A stretch of DNA of 57,813 bases from Anaerolineae bacterium (lineage in GTDB: Bacteria; Pseudomonadota; Alphaproteobacteria; DSM-16000; Inquilinaceae). Shown here one piece after another: positions 1 to 8,990 of this stretch; position 1 is the stretch's first letter; each line of letters opens with the position of its first letter. Where the stretch lies: assembly GCA_028285185.1 (NCBI GenBank), contig JANQQD010000055.1, positions 1 to 57,813 of the forward strand. The letters are read 5' to 3'. A program made the position numbers and the translations under genes. The notes beneath the pieces were generated by a model, which ran no database searches, was not told the origin of the DNA, and saw only the letters and a program-made list of their open reading frames with translations.

Positions 1-477
1 ATCGGTCTCGTAGAACCGTTCGGAATCGGGAATGGCCTCTTCGTTCCGGGCCAGAGCCTCGCGCAGGTTGCTGATGTCGGTCTTGCTGGCGTCCACGGCG
101 GCCATGCGCACCAGTGCGGATTCCAGCAGGATCCTTGAATCGAACAGATGCCTGACACCACCCTTCTGCTGGATCAGGTGCAGGACGATCCCTTCCAGCA
201 CTCCGAAGGCGGTATCGTAGTTGGGTCGACTGACAACCGGCCGGAACCTGGGCCGAGCCACGACCAAGCCCTTGCCGGCCAGCGCCTTGATGGCCTCACG
301 CACAACCGTGCGGCTGACGCCGAACTGGGCCATCAGCTGTCGTTCGGCGGGCAGCGGCTCGCCGTCTGGCAGTTCGCCTGAGACGATCATCGCTTCAAGC
401 CGGTTGACGACGATATCCGCCGCACGCCCTTCGGCGAGCGGTTGGCGGGTCACGTCCAGTGTCAGAATCTCGGCCAT
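1..477 (-). CDS. GntR/FadR-family transcriptional regulator (3' end outside window)
   Basis: The first 159 residues are visible; the reading frame is open to the window edge, so the C-terminus is missing. Residues about 18-85 form the GntR winged helix-turn-helix, with the typical run LPAERQLMAQFGVSRTVVREAI. From about residue 105 an all-helical FCD-type effector domain begins (RHLFDSRILLESALVR). Such regulators usually respond to small organic acids. It is divergent from the enolase-superfamily/TRAP operon, so it is the obvious candidate regulator of that operon. ATG start at 477; the upstream GTAGAGAG is a modest ribosome site. The family is sure; the ligand is unknown. Confidence 0.9.
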   Translation of the reverse strand, partial: MAEILTLDVTRQPLAEGRAADIVVNRLEAMIVSGELPDGEPLPAERQLMAQFGVSRTVVREAIKALAGKGLVVARPRFRPVVSRPNYDTAFGVLEGIVLHLIQQKGGVRHLFDSRILLESALVRMAAVDASKTDISNLREALARNEEAIPDSERFYETD

Positions 478-649
478 CTCTCTACATACTTAACTGAAGA
501 GCGCAGAGCTGCAACGGACATGGTTTTCGTCCGACCATAAGATAGGATACCAGCAGCACCTTACTGTAAGAGGTTCGCGTAGAAACCGTGTAGTGTCAAA
601 GAATTGCTGCATGATGCGGCATACAGCGCGGTCCATCCGAGGTTTTCGT

Positions 650-678
650 TTGACAGCCTAGTTTGGTCATATCAAAAT
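650..678 (+). promoter_or_regulatory. Candidate sigma70 promoter of the enolase/TRAP operon
   Basis: TTGACA at 650-655, a 17-base spacer and CAAAAT at 673-678 (4 of 6 matches to the -10 consensus). It lies in the 334-base gap between the divergent GntR regulator and the enolase-superfamily gene, with about 130 bases of leader. The same gap holds a short palindrome, CTTACTGTAAG, at 560-570. Apart from these I see no gene in 478-811. Confidence 0.5.
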
Positions 679-699
679 GTTACAAAAATCGGACCAAAC
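661..699. promoter_or_regulatory. Inverted repeat, candidate GntR operator
   Basis: GTTTGGTC at 661-668 and its exact complement GACCAAAC at 692-699 flank a 23-base AT-rich spacer. A shorter partial palindrome, TTTGGTCATATCAAA, sits at 662-676. FadR-type regulators often bind TGGTC/GACCA-like half-sites. The repeat overlaps the spacer and -10 of the predicted promoter, as expected for a repressor site. Assignment to the adjacent GntR protein is by position only. Confidence 0.45.
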
Positions 700-811
700 G
701 GGGAATCGCCAGCCGTCGTTTCCCGTCCGTCAACGGGCCGGTACGCTGGGGAGGTGGCCGCGCTTCGACGGACGATGGTGACTGTCGGCCGCCAGCGCAG
801 GTGTGCAGTCC

Positions 812-1909
812 ATGGGCAGGATCTCTTCCATTGCGTGCCGGATCTATAACGTTCCGCTCAACGAGATCCTCCGCGACGCCCGGCATGGCGACCATTCCTG
901 CTTCCAGCTCATCACGGCAACGCTGACCCTGGACGACGGGGCCGCCGGCACCGGCTACACCTATACCGGCGGTCGCGGCGGCTACGCGGTGCTGGCGATG
1001 CTGGAGCACGATCTGCAGCCCTTCCTTCTCGGCCGGGACGCCACGGCCGTTGAGGATCTCTACGAGGCGATGCAGCTGCACCTGCACTATGTCGGCCGTG
1101 GGGGCATCGCCTCATTCGCCATCTCCGCCGTCGACATCGCGCTCTGGGACCTGCGGTGCAAGCGGGCGGGCAAGCCTCTCTGGCAGATGGCCGGCGGTGC
1201 ATCGGACCGGTGCCGGGCCTATTACGGCGGCATCGACCTCAGCTTCCCGCTGCCCAAGCTGCTTGACAGCATCCGCAGGCCCCTCGATGCAGGTCTGAAC
1301 GGGGTCAAGATCAAGATCGGCCAGCCCGATCTGGCCGACGATGTCGCGCGCGTCAGCGCCGTGCGCCAGCTGATCGGCCCCGACATCGCCTTCATGGTCG
1401 ATGCCAACTATTCGATGAGCGTCGAACAGGCGATCGCCGCTGCGGAAGCCTTTCGGCCCTTCGACCTGCTCTGGTTCGAGGAGCCGACGATTCCCGACGA
1501 CTACAAGGGCTATGGCCGCATCGCAGACGCAACCGGAATGCCGCTCGCCATGGGCGAGAACCTGCACACGATCCACGAATTCGGCTACGCTTTCGCCGAT
1601 GCCAAGCTCTCCTACATCCAGCCCGACGCGTCCAACTGCGGTGGCATCACCGGCTGGCTGAGAGTGGCGGAACAGTCGATCGCATACGGGATCCCGGTCT
1701 GCAGCCACGGCATGCAGGAGCTGCATGTGAGCCTCGTCTCGGCCCGGCCGAATGCCGGGTGGCTGGAGGTGCACAGCTTCCCGATCGACGCCTACACGAC
1801 ACGACCGCTGGTCATCGAAAACCATCTGGCCGTCGCACCCTCGACCCCTGGTATCGGCGTCGAGTTCGACTGGCCGAAACTTGAAGCTGCGCACAAGCGC
1901 GCGGCTTGA
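812..1909 (+). CDS. Mandelate racemase/muconate lactonizing enzyme family protein (enolase superfamily)
   Basis: A 365-residue member of the enolase superfamily, which abstracts a proton alpha to a carboxylate, typically in dehydratases or racemases of sugar acids. Visible residues: KIK motif (K166, K168), metal ligands D197 (DAN), E223 (EEP) and E249 (GEN), and general base H299 (CSH). This pattern fits the MR/MLE subgroup. Start ATG 812 was preferred to GTG 803, because the paralogue at 5019-6137 then has the same residue numbering throughout the catalytic core. It is the first gene of an operon with the TRAP transporter. The substrate is unknown; an aldonate or aldarate is likely. Confidence 0.88.
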   Translation: MGRISSIACRIYNVPLNEILRDARHGDHSCFQLITATLTLDDGAAGTGYTYTGGRGGYAVLAMLEHDLQPFLLGRDATAVEDLYEAMQLHLHYVGRGGIASFAISAVDIALWDLRCKRAGKPLWQMAGGASDRCRAYYGGIDLSFPLPKLLDSIRRPLDAGLNGVKIKIGQPDLADDVARVSAVRQLIGPDIAFMVDANYSMSVEQAIAAAEAFRPFDLLWFEEPTIPDDYKGYGRIADATGMPLAMGENLHTIHEFGYAFADAKLSYIQPDASNCGGITGWLRVAEQSIAYGIPVCSHGMQELHVSLVSARPNAGWLEVHSFPIDAYTTRPLVIENHLAVAPSTPGIGVEFDWPKLEAAHKRAA

Positions 1910-2008
1910 AGCCCGGCTTTGGCCGGTTCCAGCAGTGGGGAGGATGCGGCACGGCCCCCCGTGGCAAACCCTCTTCAAAGGCAACCTACAGCGAGTGGGA
2001 GGATCCAG

Positions 2009-2998
2009 GTGAAAATCAAGACCCTAACCCAGGGCATCGCGGTTGCGGCGATCGCCGCCGCCGTTCCGTTGGCGGGCCAGGCTCAGGAGCAGCTCAGGTT
2101 TGCGCATGTCTATGAGACCAGCCATCCGCTGCACGAAGGCGCGCTGATGGCGGCGGAGGAGTTCGCCGCGCGCACCGACGGCCGATACAGCATCGAGGTG
2201 TTCCCGGCTTCGTCGCTGGGCAGCGAGAGCGCACTTAACGAGGCCATTTCGCTGGGCACCGTCGACATCATCTATACCGGTGCGGGCTTCGCCGGGTCGA
2301 TCTTCGGCCCGATCTCCATGACCGACTATCCCTTCGTGTTCCGCGGTCTGGACCATTGGCGGGCCTACAGTGAAAGCGATCTCTTCCAGGAACTCGCGGC
2401 TGGCTGGGCTGACGCCACCGGCGGCAACACGATCGCGGCCATCAGCTATTACGGCACCCGCCACGTAACCTCGAACGGCGCGATCCTGACGCCGGCGGAC
2501 ATGGAGGATCTGAAGATCCGCGTGCCCGACGCGCCGGCCTATGTGCTGTTCCCGCAGGCCGTCGGTGCGAACCCGACGCCGATCGCGTTCGCCGAGGTCT
2601 ATCTGGCACTTCAGCAGGGCGTGGTCGACGCGCAGGAGAACCCGCTGCCGACGATCCAGGCCAAGCGGTTCTACGAGGTGCAGTCCGACATCAACCTGAC
2701 CGGACACATCACCAATTCCACCTTCACCGCAGTGTCCAGCATCCGGCTGGCCAGCCTGAGCGATGAGGATCGCGAGATCCTGTTCGAGGTGCTGCAGGAG
2801 TCGGCCGACTGGATCACGGACGAGATCGTCAGCGCCGAAGACGAGCTGGTGGTCTGGTTCCGTGAGCAGGGCGTCGCGGTCAACGAGGTCGATCGCACGC
2901 CGTTCATCAACGCTGTGCAGCCGGCGCTTACCAGCGGCGACCTGCCGTTCAGCAGCGAACTCTATGAGCGCCTGCAGGCGATCCCGGACGCCAACTGA
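2009..2998 (+). CDS. dctP: TRAP transporter substrate-binding protein DctP
   Basis: A 329-residue periplasmic binding protein of a TRAP transporter, which captures an organic acid for the DctQM membrane complex. A signal peptide covers about residues 1-23 and ends ...LAGQAQ. The conserved segment DLKIRVPDAP carries the arginine that usually salt-bridges the ligand carboxylate. Start is GTG 2009: GGGAGG at 1997-2002 is well placed and the signal peptide begins there, whereas the longer frame from 1919 adds residues unlike a leader. It lies 99 bases after the enolase gene and before dctQ. Family sure, ligand unknown. Confidence 0.92.
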   Translation: MKIKTLTQGIAVAAIAAAVPLAGQAQEQLRFAHVYETSHPLHEGALMAAEEFAARTDGRYSIEVFPASSLGSESALNEAISLGTVDIIYTGAGFAGSIFGPISMTDYPFVFRGLDHWRAYSESDLFQELAAGWADATGGNTIAAISYYGTRHVTSNGAILTPADMEDLKIRVPDAPAYVLFPQAVGANPTPIAFAEVYLALQQGVVDAQENPLPTIQAKRFYEVQSDINLTGHITNSTFTAVSSIRLASLSDEDREILFEVLQESADWITDEIVSAEDELVVWFREQGVAVNEVDRTPFINAVQPALTSGDLPFSSELYERLQAIPDAN

Positions 2999-3069
2999 CT
3001 TCTCTGACATCGGACCATGCGCCGGCCTCCGCACGGGGGGCCGGCGCCCCGATCAACGGAGGTGCGCCC

Positions 3070-3627
3070 ATGTCGGATGCCCCGAAAGCCGGCGGATCGG
3101 ACGACTTCGCAGCAGGGATAGAAGAGATCACCGACGATATCTCTGATGTCAGCTGGCTCGACATCCCCGTCCTGATCGTCTTTGCGGCCCTGTTCCTCAT
3201 CGTCGCGCTGCAGTTCTTCACCCGGTACGTCCTCAACGACAGCATGGGATGGACCGAGGAGATCGCGCGTTATTTCCTGATCATCCTCGGGTTTGTCGGC
3301 TCGATCACCTGCGTGCGCCGGCGCAAGCACATCTTCCTGGAATTCTTCTTCCGGTATCTTTCCGCCCGCGTGATCAAGCCGATCGTGGTCGCCACCGAGG
3401 TGCTGGTTCTGGGGTTCTTCGGCTATGCCGGCGTGCTCGGCATCGAGCTGGCTGAGCGCACCACCAGCAACATGATCTCCATCCCCCTGCCCAAGGCCAT
3501 CATCTTCTACATCGTGGTGGTCTCGTGCTTCCTGATGGCCGTGTTCTCCATCATCAACATCGTCCGCCTCGTGCGACAGCCCGCCGACGCGATCGCAGCG
3601 GAAAGGCACAAGTCCGCCGGCGCCTGA
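3070..3627 (+). CDS. dctQ: TRAP transporter small permease subunit DctQ
   Basis: A 185-residue inner-membrane protein with four predicted membrane helices (about residues 31-52, 66-84, 104-126 and 141-164). The typical DctQ segment RYVLNDSMGWTEEIARY follows helix 1. It links DctP to the DctM permease. AACGGAGG just upstream of the ATG is a strong ribosome site. The soluble N-terminal 25 residues are longer than usual and acidic. It is in the same operon as dctP and dctM. Confidence 0.92.
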   Translation: MSDAPKAGGSDDFAAGIEEITDDISDVSWLDIPVLIVFAALFLIVALQFFTRYVLNDSMGWTEEIARYFLIILGFVGSITCVRRRKHIFLEFFFRYLSARVIKPIVVATEVLVLGFFGYAGVLGIELAERTTSNMISIPLPKAIIFYIVVVSCFLMAVFSIINIVRLVRQPADAIAAERHKSAGA

Positions 3628-3713
3628 GCCCGCCCCGGCAGCTTAAGCCCAATAAGAACGCCCCTCTTCCAGGCCCGCCCGCTTGGCTTTCAGTGCGCGT
3701 TTCGGAGGTTTCG

Positions 3714-4991
3714 ATGGCTTTGACGGTTCTGTTCGTCGTTCTCGCCGTTCTGCTGATCTTCGGCGTGCCCATTGCCGTGGCACTCGGCCTCGCCTCGCTC
3801 GCCTACATCATGATCGCCGGCCTGCCGGACGTCGTGCTGATCCACAACATGATCAACGGGATCGACAGCTTTCCGCTGTTGGCCATCCCCTTCTTCATCC
3901 TGGCCGGGCATCTGATGAACACGGGCGGGATCACGTCGCGCATCTTCGCCTTTGCCCGGGCGATGGTCGGGTGGATGAACGGCGGCCTCGGCCACGTGAA
4001 TGTGGGCGCCAGCGTCATCTTCGCCGGCATGTCCGGTGCTGCCGTCGCCGATGCCGGCGGGCTCGGCAATGTGGAAATCAAGGCGATGCGGGATGCCGGA
4101 TATGACACCGACTTCTCCGTCGGCATCACCGCGGCCTCGTCGACCATCGGCCCGATCATCCCGCCATCACTGCCGCTGGTGCTCTACGGCGTCATGGCGT
4201 CGGCTTCGATCGGCGAGCTGTTCATCGCCGGTCTGGTGCCGGGCCTGCTGATGGCCGTGTCCCTGATGATCATGGTGACGTGGTACGCCCGTCGGCGGAA
4301 CTATCCGAAAGACGCTAGCTTCGAGCTCTGCCGTCTGTGGCATACGTTCAAGGGTGCCTTCCTGCCGCTGTTGACTCCGGCGATCATCGTCGGCGGCATC
4401 GCTACGGGCGCATTCACGCCCACGGAAGCGGCCGTGGCCGCCGCCACCTACGCCCTCATCCTTGGGGTCGTCGTCTACCGCAGCCTGACCTGGCGGCACA
4501 TCGTCCGCGTCTCAATGGACACGATCATCACCTCCGGCGCCATCCTGATGATCGTGGCGAGTGCCGCCGTCTTCGCCTGGATCCTGACGGCGAACCAGGT
4601 CGCGGTGATCCTGGGCGACGCGCTGTTGGGGCTGACCAGCAACAAGCAGATACTGCTTTTGATCATGATGCTGATCGTGCTCGCCATCGGCCTGTTCATG
4701 GAAACGATCGCGGCGATCACCATCCTGGTGCCGGTCCTCCTGCCGATCGCCGTCAGCGTCGGCATCGACCCCGTTCACCTGGGCATCATCCTGATCATGA
4801 ACCTGATGCTGGGCCTGCTGACGCCGCCCGTGGGCATGGTGCTGTTCGTCCTGTCCGAAGTCTCGGGCGTGAAGTTCGAACGCTGCGTCGCCGCGACCAT
4901 GCCCTTCCTGGTCCCGCTGGTGATCGTGCTGCTGGCTCTCACCTTCTGGTCCGACCTCGCCCTCTGGCTCCCGAGCTTGATCTACCGGTAG
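3714..4991 (+). CDS. dctM: TRAP transporter large permease subunit DctM
   Basis: A 425-residue polytopic membrane protein with the DctM-like fold of 12 or so helices. It uses an ion gradient to move the substrate released by DctP. Family hallmarks are the PFFILAGHLMNTGG segment near residue 60, the GMSGAAVADAGGLG region near 105, and PPVGMVLFV near 370. The open frame extends upstream to 3525, but ATG 3714 has a GGAGG site at 3703-3707 and begins directly with helix 1. Last gene of the operon; it converges on the second enolase-superfamily gene with 27 bases between. Confidence 0.93.
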   Translation: MALTVLFVVLAVLLIFGVPIAVALGLASLAYIMIAGLPDVVLIHNMINGIDSFPLLAIPFFILAGHLMNTGGITSRIFAFARAMVGWMNGGLGHVNVGASVIFAGMSGAAVADAGGLGNVEIKAMRDAGYDTDFSVGITAASSTIGPIIPPSLPLVLYGVMASASIGELFIAGLVPGLLMAVSLMIMVTWYARRRNYPKDASFELCRLWHTFKGAFLPLLTPAIIVGGIATGAFTPTEAAVAAATYALILGVVVYRSLTWRHIVRVSMDTIITSGAILMIVASAAVFAWILTANQVAVILGDALLGLTSNKQILLLIMMLIVLAIGLFMETIAAITILVPVLLPIAVSVGIDPVHLGIILIMNLMLGLLTPPVGMVLFVLSEVSGVKFERCVAATMPFLVPLVIVLLALTFWSDLALWLPSLIYR

Positions 4992-5018
4992 GGCGCCAAC
5001 CGCCCGCAGCCGGAACGC

Positions 5019-6137
5019 TCACCCGCCCCGGCTGACGGTGTGGTTCAGGTCGGCGATGCGGCGGTCGTCGATCTGCGGCCAGTCCCAGTCGATGCCAAGG
5101 CCCGGCGTTGACGAGGCTAGCGCATGGCCCTCGGCGACCTCCATCGGGCTTGCCGTCAGCTCGTCCAGCTGCGGGATGTATTCGACCCAGCGCGCGTTGG
5201 GCACGGCGCAGCACAGGGCGACGTGCAGCTCCATCAGGAAATGCGGGCAGATCGGGACGTTGAACGTCTCGGCCAGATGCGCGGTCTTCAGCCACGGCGT
5301 GATGCCGCCGATGCGTGCCACATCGGCCTGCACGATCGCGCAGGCCTCGCGCTGCAGGTATTCCCGGAAATGGCTGGTGCTGTAGAGGCTCTCGCCCACC
5401 GCGATCGGCACCGAGGTACTGGCCGCCAGGCGCACATGCCCGCCCAGATCGTCGGCAGGCAGCGGCTCCTCGAACCAGGCGATGTCCAGCGCCTCGTAGT
5501 GCCGCGCCCGGCGGATCGCCTCGTCCACGGTGAAGGCCTGGTTGGCGTCGACCATCATCTCGAAGCCGTCGCCCACCGCCTCGCGCACGGCGCGCAGCCG
5601 GGCCACATCCTCCGACACATGCGGCCGCCCGACCTTGATCTTGCAGCCGCCGAACCCTTTGGCCTTCGCCGCCACCGCGTCTTCCACCAGCGCGTCAGCG
5701 GCCAGATGCAGCCAGCCGCCTTCGGTGGTGTAGAGCGGCGTGCGGTCCTTCGCCCCCCCGGCAGCCCGGTGCAGCGGCAGGCCCGTGCGCCGGCAGCGCA
5801 GATCCCACAGCGCGGTATCGACGGCCGCCAAGGCCAGCGAGGTGATGGCCCCCACTGTCGTGGCATGGGTCAGGAACATCAGGTCCCGCCAGATCCGCTC
5901 GATCTCATCCGCCTCGCGCCCGACCAGCGCCGGGGCGAAGGTGTGGCGCAACAGCTCGACGACGGACCGCCCGCCGGTGCCGATGGTGTAGGTGTATCCC
6001 ATGCCCACCGCGCCATCGGTGTCGGTGAGGCGCACCATCGGCGTCTCCTGGCTGACAAACGCCTGGATCGCATCCGACCGCGGCACCTGCGGCCGCAGGT
6101 CCACCATCAGGATTTCCACCCTGTCGATAACCGCCAC
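5019..6137 (-). CDS. Second mandelate racemase/muconate lactonizing enzyme family protein
   Basis: A 372-residue paralogue of the protein at 812-1909. Catalytic residues have identical numbering: K166 and K168 (CKIKVG), D197 (DAN), E223 (EEP), E249 (GES) and H299 (CPH). GTG 6137 was chosen because AGAGAAGGA lies just upstream and the protein then begins MAVIDRVEILMV; an alternative GTG at 6173 would add 12 residues. It is transcribed toward dctM. The pair probably acts on related sugar acids imported by the TRAP system, for example stereoisomers or successive steps. Substrate not known. Confidence 0.88.
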   Translation of the reverse strand: MAVIDRVEILMVDLRPQVPRSDAIQAFVSQETPMVRLTDTDGAVGMGYTYTIGTGGRSVVELLRHTFAPALVGREADEIERIWRDLMFLTHATTVGAITSLALAAVDTALWDLRCRRTGLPLHRAAGGAKDRTPLYTTEGGWLHLAADALVEDAVAAKAKGFGGCKIKVGRPHVSEDVARLRAVREAVGDGFEMMVDANQAFTVDEAIRRARHYEALDIAWFEEPLPADDLGGHVRLAASTSVPIAVGESLYSTSHFREYLQREACAIVQADVARIGGITPWLKTAHLAETFNVPICPHFLMELHVALCCAVPNARWVEYIPQLDELTASPMEVAEGHALASSTPGLGIDWDWPQIDDRRIADLNHTVSRGG

Positions 6138-6341
6138 GATTGCTTCCTTCTCTCTTCGGTCAGCACCTGGCACTGCGGCTGAGGTCCGCCGGTCACTGCG
6201 CGCGCCGGCACGTTAGATCAGAGACGTTAGAGGCGCCATGGCGGACCCATCGGGTGGCACCAAGGCGGGCGCGCAACAATCAGGTGATCTAGGACATCAG
6301 GGGCAGGTCTGACCGGACTCTCTACGAACCCCAAGGATTGA

Positions 6342-6370
6342 GCAAATGCGCTATCATTGCGCAAATGTGC
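6342..6370. repeat. Direct repeat upstream of the SorC regulator
   Basis: GCAAATGCGC at 6342-6351 and GCAAATGTGC at 6361-6370 start 19 bases apart, about two helical turns. They lie about 90 bases before the SorC-family gene. The first copy is preceded by GA, giving the GAGCA half-site also found upstream of the polyol transporter. It is possibly an autoregulatory operator. Confidence 0.4.
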
Positions 6371-6460
6371 GCACTGTGGTATCAGGAAACGTGGATGGGC
6401 CGTGCCCTGGGCGGCAGGATCGACGCGTGCGCGATGCCGGAATCCTGAAGAGAGTGTGGA

Positions 6461-7417
6461 GTGTCCAACAGGTCGGATTCGCAGGAAGGGAAGCTCGATC
6501 TCGCCGCAAGGGCGGCCTGGCTCTACTACATCGGCGGCAAGACCCAGGATCAGATCGCGTCGACGCTCAACATCTCGCGGCCCGCCGCGCAGCGTCTTGT
6601 CGCGCTGGCGGTGGCGGAAAAGCTCATCAAGTTTCGTCTCGATCACCCTGTCGCCAACTGTATGGAACTCGCCCAGAGGCTGCTGGACCGCTTTGGCCTG
6701 GCGTTCTGCGATGTCGTACCCAGCGATCCATCGGAACCGGAAGCGCTCGGCGGCGTGGCCATCTCCGCCGGCACTTGGCTGGAGCACTACGCCCTACAGA
6801 CGGCGCCGGTCGTTCTGGCACTGGGGACCGGCCGTACGCTGAGGGCAGCGGTGGCGGAGGTGTCGCCGATGAGCCGGCCGCAGCACAAGATCATCTCACG
6901 CGTTGGCAACATGACGCGCGACGGATCGGCGAGCGCCTTCGACGTGGTGATGCGCCTTGCCGATAGCATCGGCGGTCAGCGCTATCCGATGCCGACGCCG
7001 GTGGTCGCGGACACTGAAGAAGAACGGTCGCTGCTTCAGTCGCAGCGACCGTTCCAGGTCCTACGCGACCTGGCCGCGCAGGCGAAGGCGACCTTCGTCG
7101 GGATCGCCGAGATCGGTTGGGGCGCGGCGATGCATCGGGATGGTTTCATCACCGATGCAGAGCTGGCCGACCTCAGTGAAAAGGGGGCGGTCGGCGAGAT
7201 CACAGGCTGGGCATTCGACGAAAACGGGCGCGTGCTCGACGGTTCGATCAACGAACGGGTCGTCAGTCTGCCGTTGGAACAACCCGCCAACGGCCTCGTC
7301 GTGGCCGTCGGCAACGGGTCGGGCAAAGTCGTGCCGATCCGTGCAGCGCTGCGCGGCAAGCTGATCACCGGCCTGATCACGGACGAGTTGACCGCCCGGA
7401 CCGTCTTGGACGCTTAG
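6461..7417 (+). CDS. SorC/DeoR-family sugar-responsive transcriptional regulator
   Basis: A 318-residue regulator. The N-terminal helix-turn-helix (about residues 13-55) includes YIGGKTQDQIASTLNISRPA. The rest is the SorC sugar-phosphate-binding domain, with LALGTGRTLRAAV near residue 120, VGNMTRDG near 147 and the C-terminal GNGSGKVVPIRAALRG. SorC proteins sense phosphorylated sugars or polyols. It sits at the head of the polyol transport and catabolism operon, like the regulators of smo/mtl clusters. It begins with GTG 6461; the ribosome site is weak. Family assignment is strong; the effector is inferred to be a polyol pathway intermediate. Confidence 0.9.
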   Translation: MSNRSDSQEGKLDLAARAAWLYYIGGKTQDQIASTLNISRPAAQRLVALAVAEKLIKFRLDHPVANCMELAQRLLDRFGLAFCDVVPSDPSEPEALGGVAISAGTWLEHYALQTAPVVLALGTGRTLRAAVAEVSPMSRPQHKIISRVGNMTRDGSASAFDVVMRLADSIGGQRYPMPTPVVADTEEERSLLQSQRPFQVLRDLAAQAKATFVGIAEIGWGAAMHRDGFITDAELADLSEKGAVGEITGWAFDENGRVLDGSINERVVSLPLEQPANGLVVAVGNGSGKVVPIRAALRGKLITGLITDELTARTVLDA

Positions 7418-7550
7418 CCCGCATACCTAAAGCTCTCTGCCGATTTCCGGGCAGTGCCGGTATCGGGATGTCGTCACCCAACTGAAACATCAGCGATCGG
7501 AGCGTCCGATCAAGTCCGTTCAGCGGCGCAGCGACCGGACACAGCCCGGG

Positions 7551-7579
7551 TTGACAATGCTCAAAAGATTGCCGATCAT
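7551..7579 (+). promoter_or_regulatory. Candidate promoter of the polyol operon
   Basis: TTGACA at 7551-7556, a 17-base spacer and GATCAT at 7574-7579 (4 of 6 matches to TATAAT). It ends 53 bases before the binding-protein start codon. A GAGCA/TGCTC half-site lies inside the spacer and more lie just downstream. Confidence 0.55.
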
Positions 7580-7604
7580 ATGCTCATCAAAAGAGCAATT
7601 GCTC
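7558..7604. promoter_or_regulatory. Array of GAGCA half-sites including a 12-base palindrome (candidate SorC operator)
   Basis: TGCTC occurs at 7558-7562, 7581-7585 and 7600-7604, and GAGCA at 7593-7597. The last two make the perfect palindrome GAGCAATTGCTC at 7593-7604. The array spans from within the predicted promoter to just downstream of it. The neighbouring SorC protein is the natural candidate to bind here. Confidence 0.5.
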
Positions 7605-7632
7605 GCACTGCTGTCCGATTGGGGAGGACGAC

Positions 7633-8940
7633 ATGGGTAAGCGCTTCGCGGCAATGTTCATGTCCGCGCTGTTGGCCGGCACCGCGCTCGCACGGGCAGA
7701 AACCATCACGATCGCCACCGTCAACAATGGCGACATGGTCCGGATGCAGGCGCTTTCTGAGCACTTCACGGCAGGGCACCCCGATATCGATGTGGAATGG
7801 GTGATCCTGGAAGAGAACGTGCTGCGTCAGAACGTGACCACTGACATCGCCACCAACGGCGGTCAGTACGACGTCATCACCATCGGCCAGTACGAAGTCC
7901 CCTTCTGGGCGGAACGCGGCTGGCTGCAAGCGCTCGACGACCTTGGCGACGAGTACGACATCGACGACCTGCTGCCGGCGGTTCGGGGGGGTTTGAGCGT
8001 CGACGGCACTCTGTATGCCTCACCGTTCTACGGCGAGAGCTCCATGGTGATGTACCGCACCGATCTGATGGAAGCGGCAGGGCTCCAGATGCCCGACGCA
8101 CCGACCTGGGAGTTCGTCCGCGAAGCTGCCGAAGCGATGACCGATACCGAGAACGGCGTCTACGGCATCTGTCTGCGCGGCAAGGCGGGCTGGGGCGAAA
8201 ACATGGCGTTCATTACGGCCATGTCCAATTCCTTCGGCGCGCGGTGGTTCGATGAAGACTGGGAGCCGCAATTCGAGACTGAAGCGTGGTCCGACACCCT
8301 TGCCTTCTACCTCGACCTGCTGAACAGCTTCGGACCGCCGGGGGCTGCCAACAACGGGTTCAATGAGAACCTCGCGCTGTTCCAGACCGGTCATTGCGGC
8401 ATGTGGATCGACGCAACCGTCGCCGCAAGCTTCGTAACCAACCCGGAGAACTCCGAAGTCGCCGACTCCGTCGGCTTTGCGCTGGCGCCCGACAACGGGC
8501 TTGGCCGGCGCAGCAACTGGCTGTGGGCCTGGTCGCTTGCCGTGCCGTCTTCGTCCGACGCACCCGACGCGGCGCGTACGTTCATTGCCTGGGCCACCAG
8601 CCCCGCCTATCTGGAACTCGTCGCCGAGAACGAAGGCTGGGCGAGTGTTCCGCCAGGAACCCGTATGTCGCTCTATGAGAACCCGTCCTACCTCGAAGCC
8701 GCACCGTTCGCGGAGATGACGCTCAGATCCATGGAAGTGGCCGATCCGCAGAATCCCACGGTGGACCCGGTCCCCTATGTGGGCATTCAGTTCGTGGCCA
8801 TTCCGGAGTTCCAGGGCCTCGGCACACAGATCGGACAGGTCTTCTCAGCGGCTCTGGCCGGTCAGATCAGCGCCGAAGAAGCTCTGGAGCAGGCCCAGGA
8901 ACTGGCCGTCGAAGAGATGGAAGCCGCGGGATACCTCTAA
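7633..8940 (+). CDS. smoE: Polyol ABC transporter substrate-binding protein (SmoE/MtlE type)
   Basis: A 435-residue family-1 extracellular solute-binding protein. The signal peptide covers about residues 1-22 and is followed by ETITIATVNNGDMVRMQ. Its length and first position in an E-F-G-K-SmoS-kinase-mannitol dehydrogenase order match the sorbitol/mannitol uptake systems of Rhodobacter (smo) and Pseudomonas (mtl). GGGGAGGACG directly precedes the ATG. It delivers sorbitol, mannitol or a similar polyol to the permeases. The function is inferred mainly from family plus context. Confidence 0.88.
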   Translation: MGKRFAAMFMSALLAGTALARAETITIATVNNGDMVRMQALSEHFTAGHPDIDVEWVILEENVLRQNVTTDIATNGGQYDVITIGQYEVPFWAERGWLQALDDLGDEYDIDDLLPAVRGGLSVDGTLYASPFYGESSMVMYRTDLMEAAGLQMPDAPTWEFVREAAEAMTDTENGVYGICLRGKAGWGENMAFITAMSNSFGARWFDEDWEPQFETEAWSDTLAFYLDLLNSFGPPGAANNGFNENLALFQTGHCGMWIDATVAASFVTNPENSEVADSVGFALAPDNGLGRRSNWLWAWSLAVPSSSDAPDAARTFIAWATSPAYLELVAENEGWASVPPGTRMSLYENPSYLEAAPFAEMTLRSMEVADPQNPTVDPVPYVGIQFVAIPEFQGLGTQIGQVFSAALAGQISAEEALEQAQELAVEEMEAAGYL

Positions 8941-8968
8941 CCCGGAGAGAACCTGATCGCGCGTGAAC

Positions 8969-8990
8969 GGGTCGCGTAACGCGTCGACCC
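8969..8990 (+). other. Intercistronic stem-loop after the binding-protein gene
   Basis: GGGTCG at 8969-8974 pairs exactly with CGACCC at 8985-8990, and inner CG bases can extend the stem around one bulged T. There is no T-run, so it looks less like a terminator than like an mRNA-stabilising or partial read-through hairpin. Such hairpins commonly separate an abundant binding protein from its permease genes. It lies in the 168-base gap before the first permease. Confidence 0.5.
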
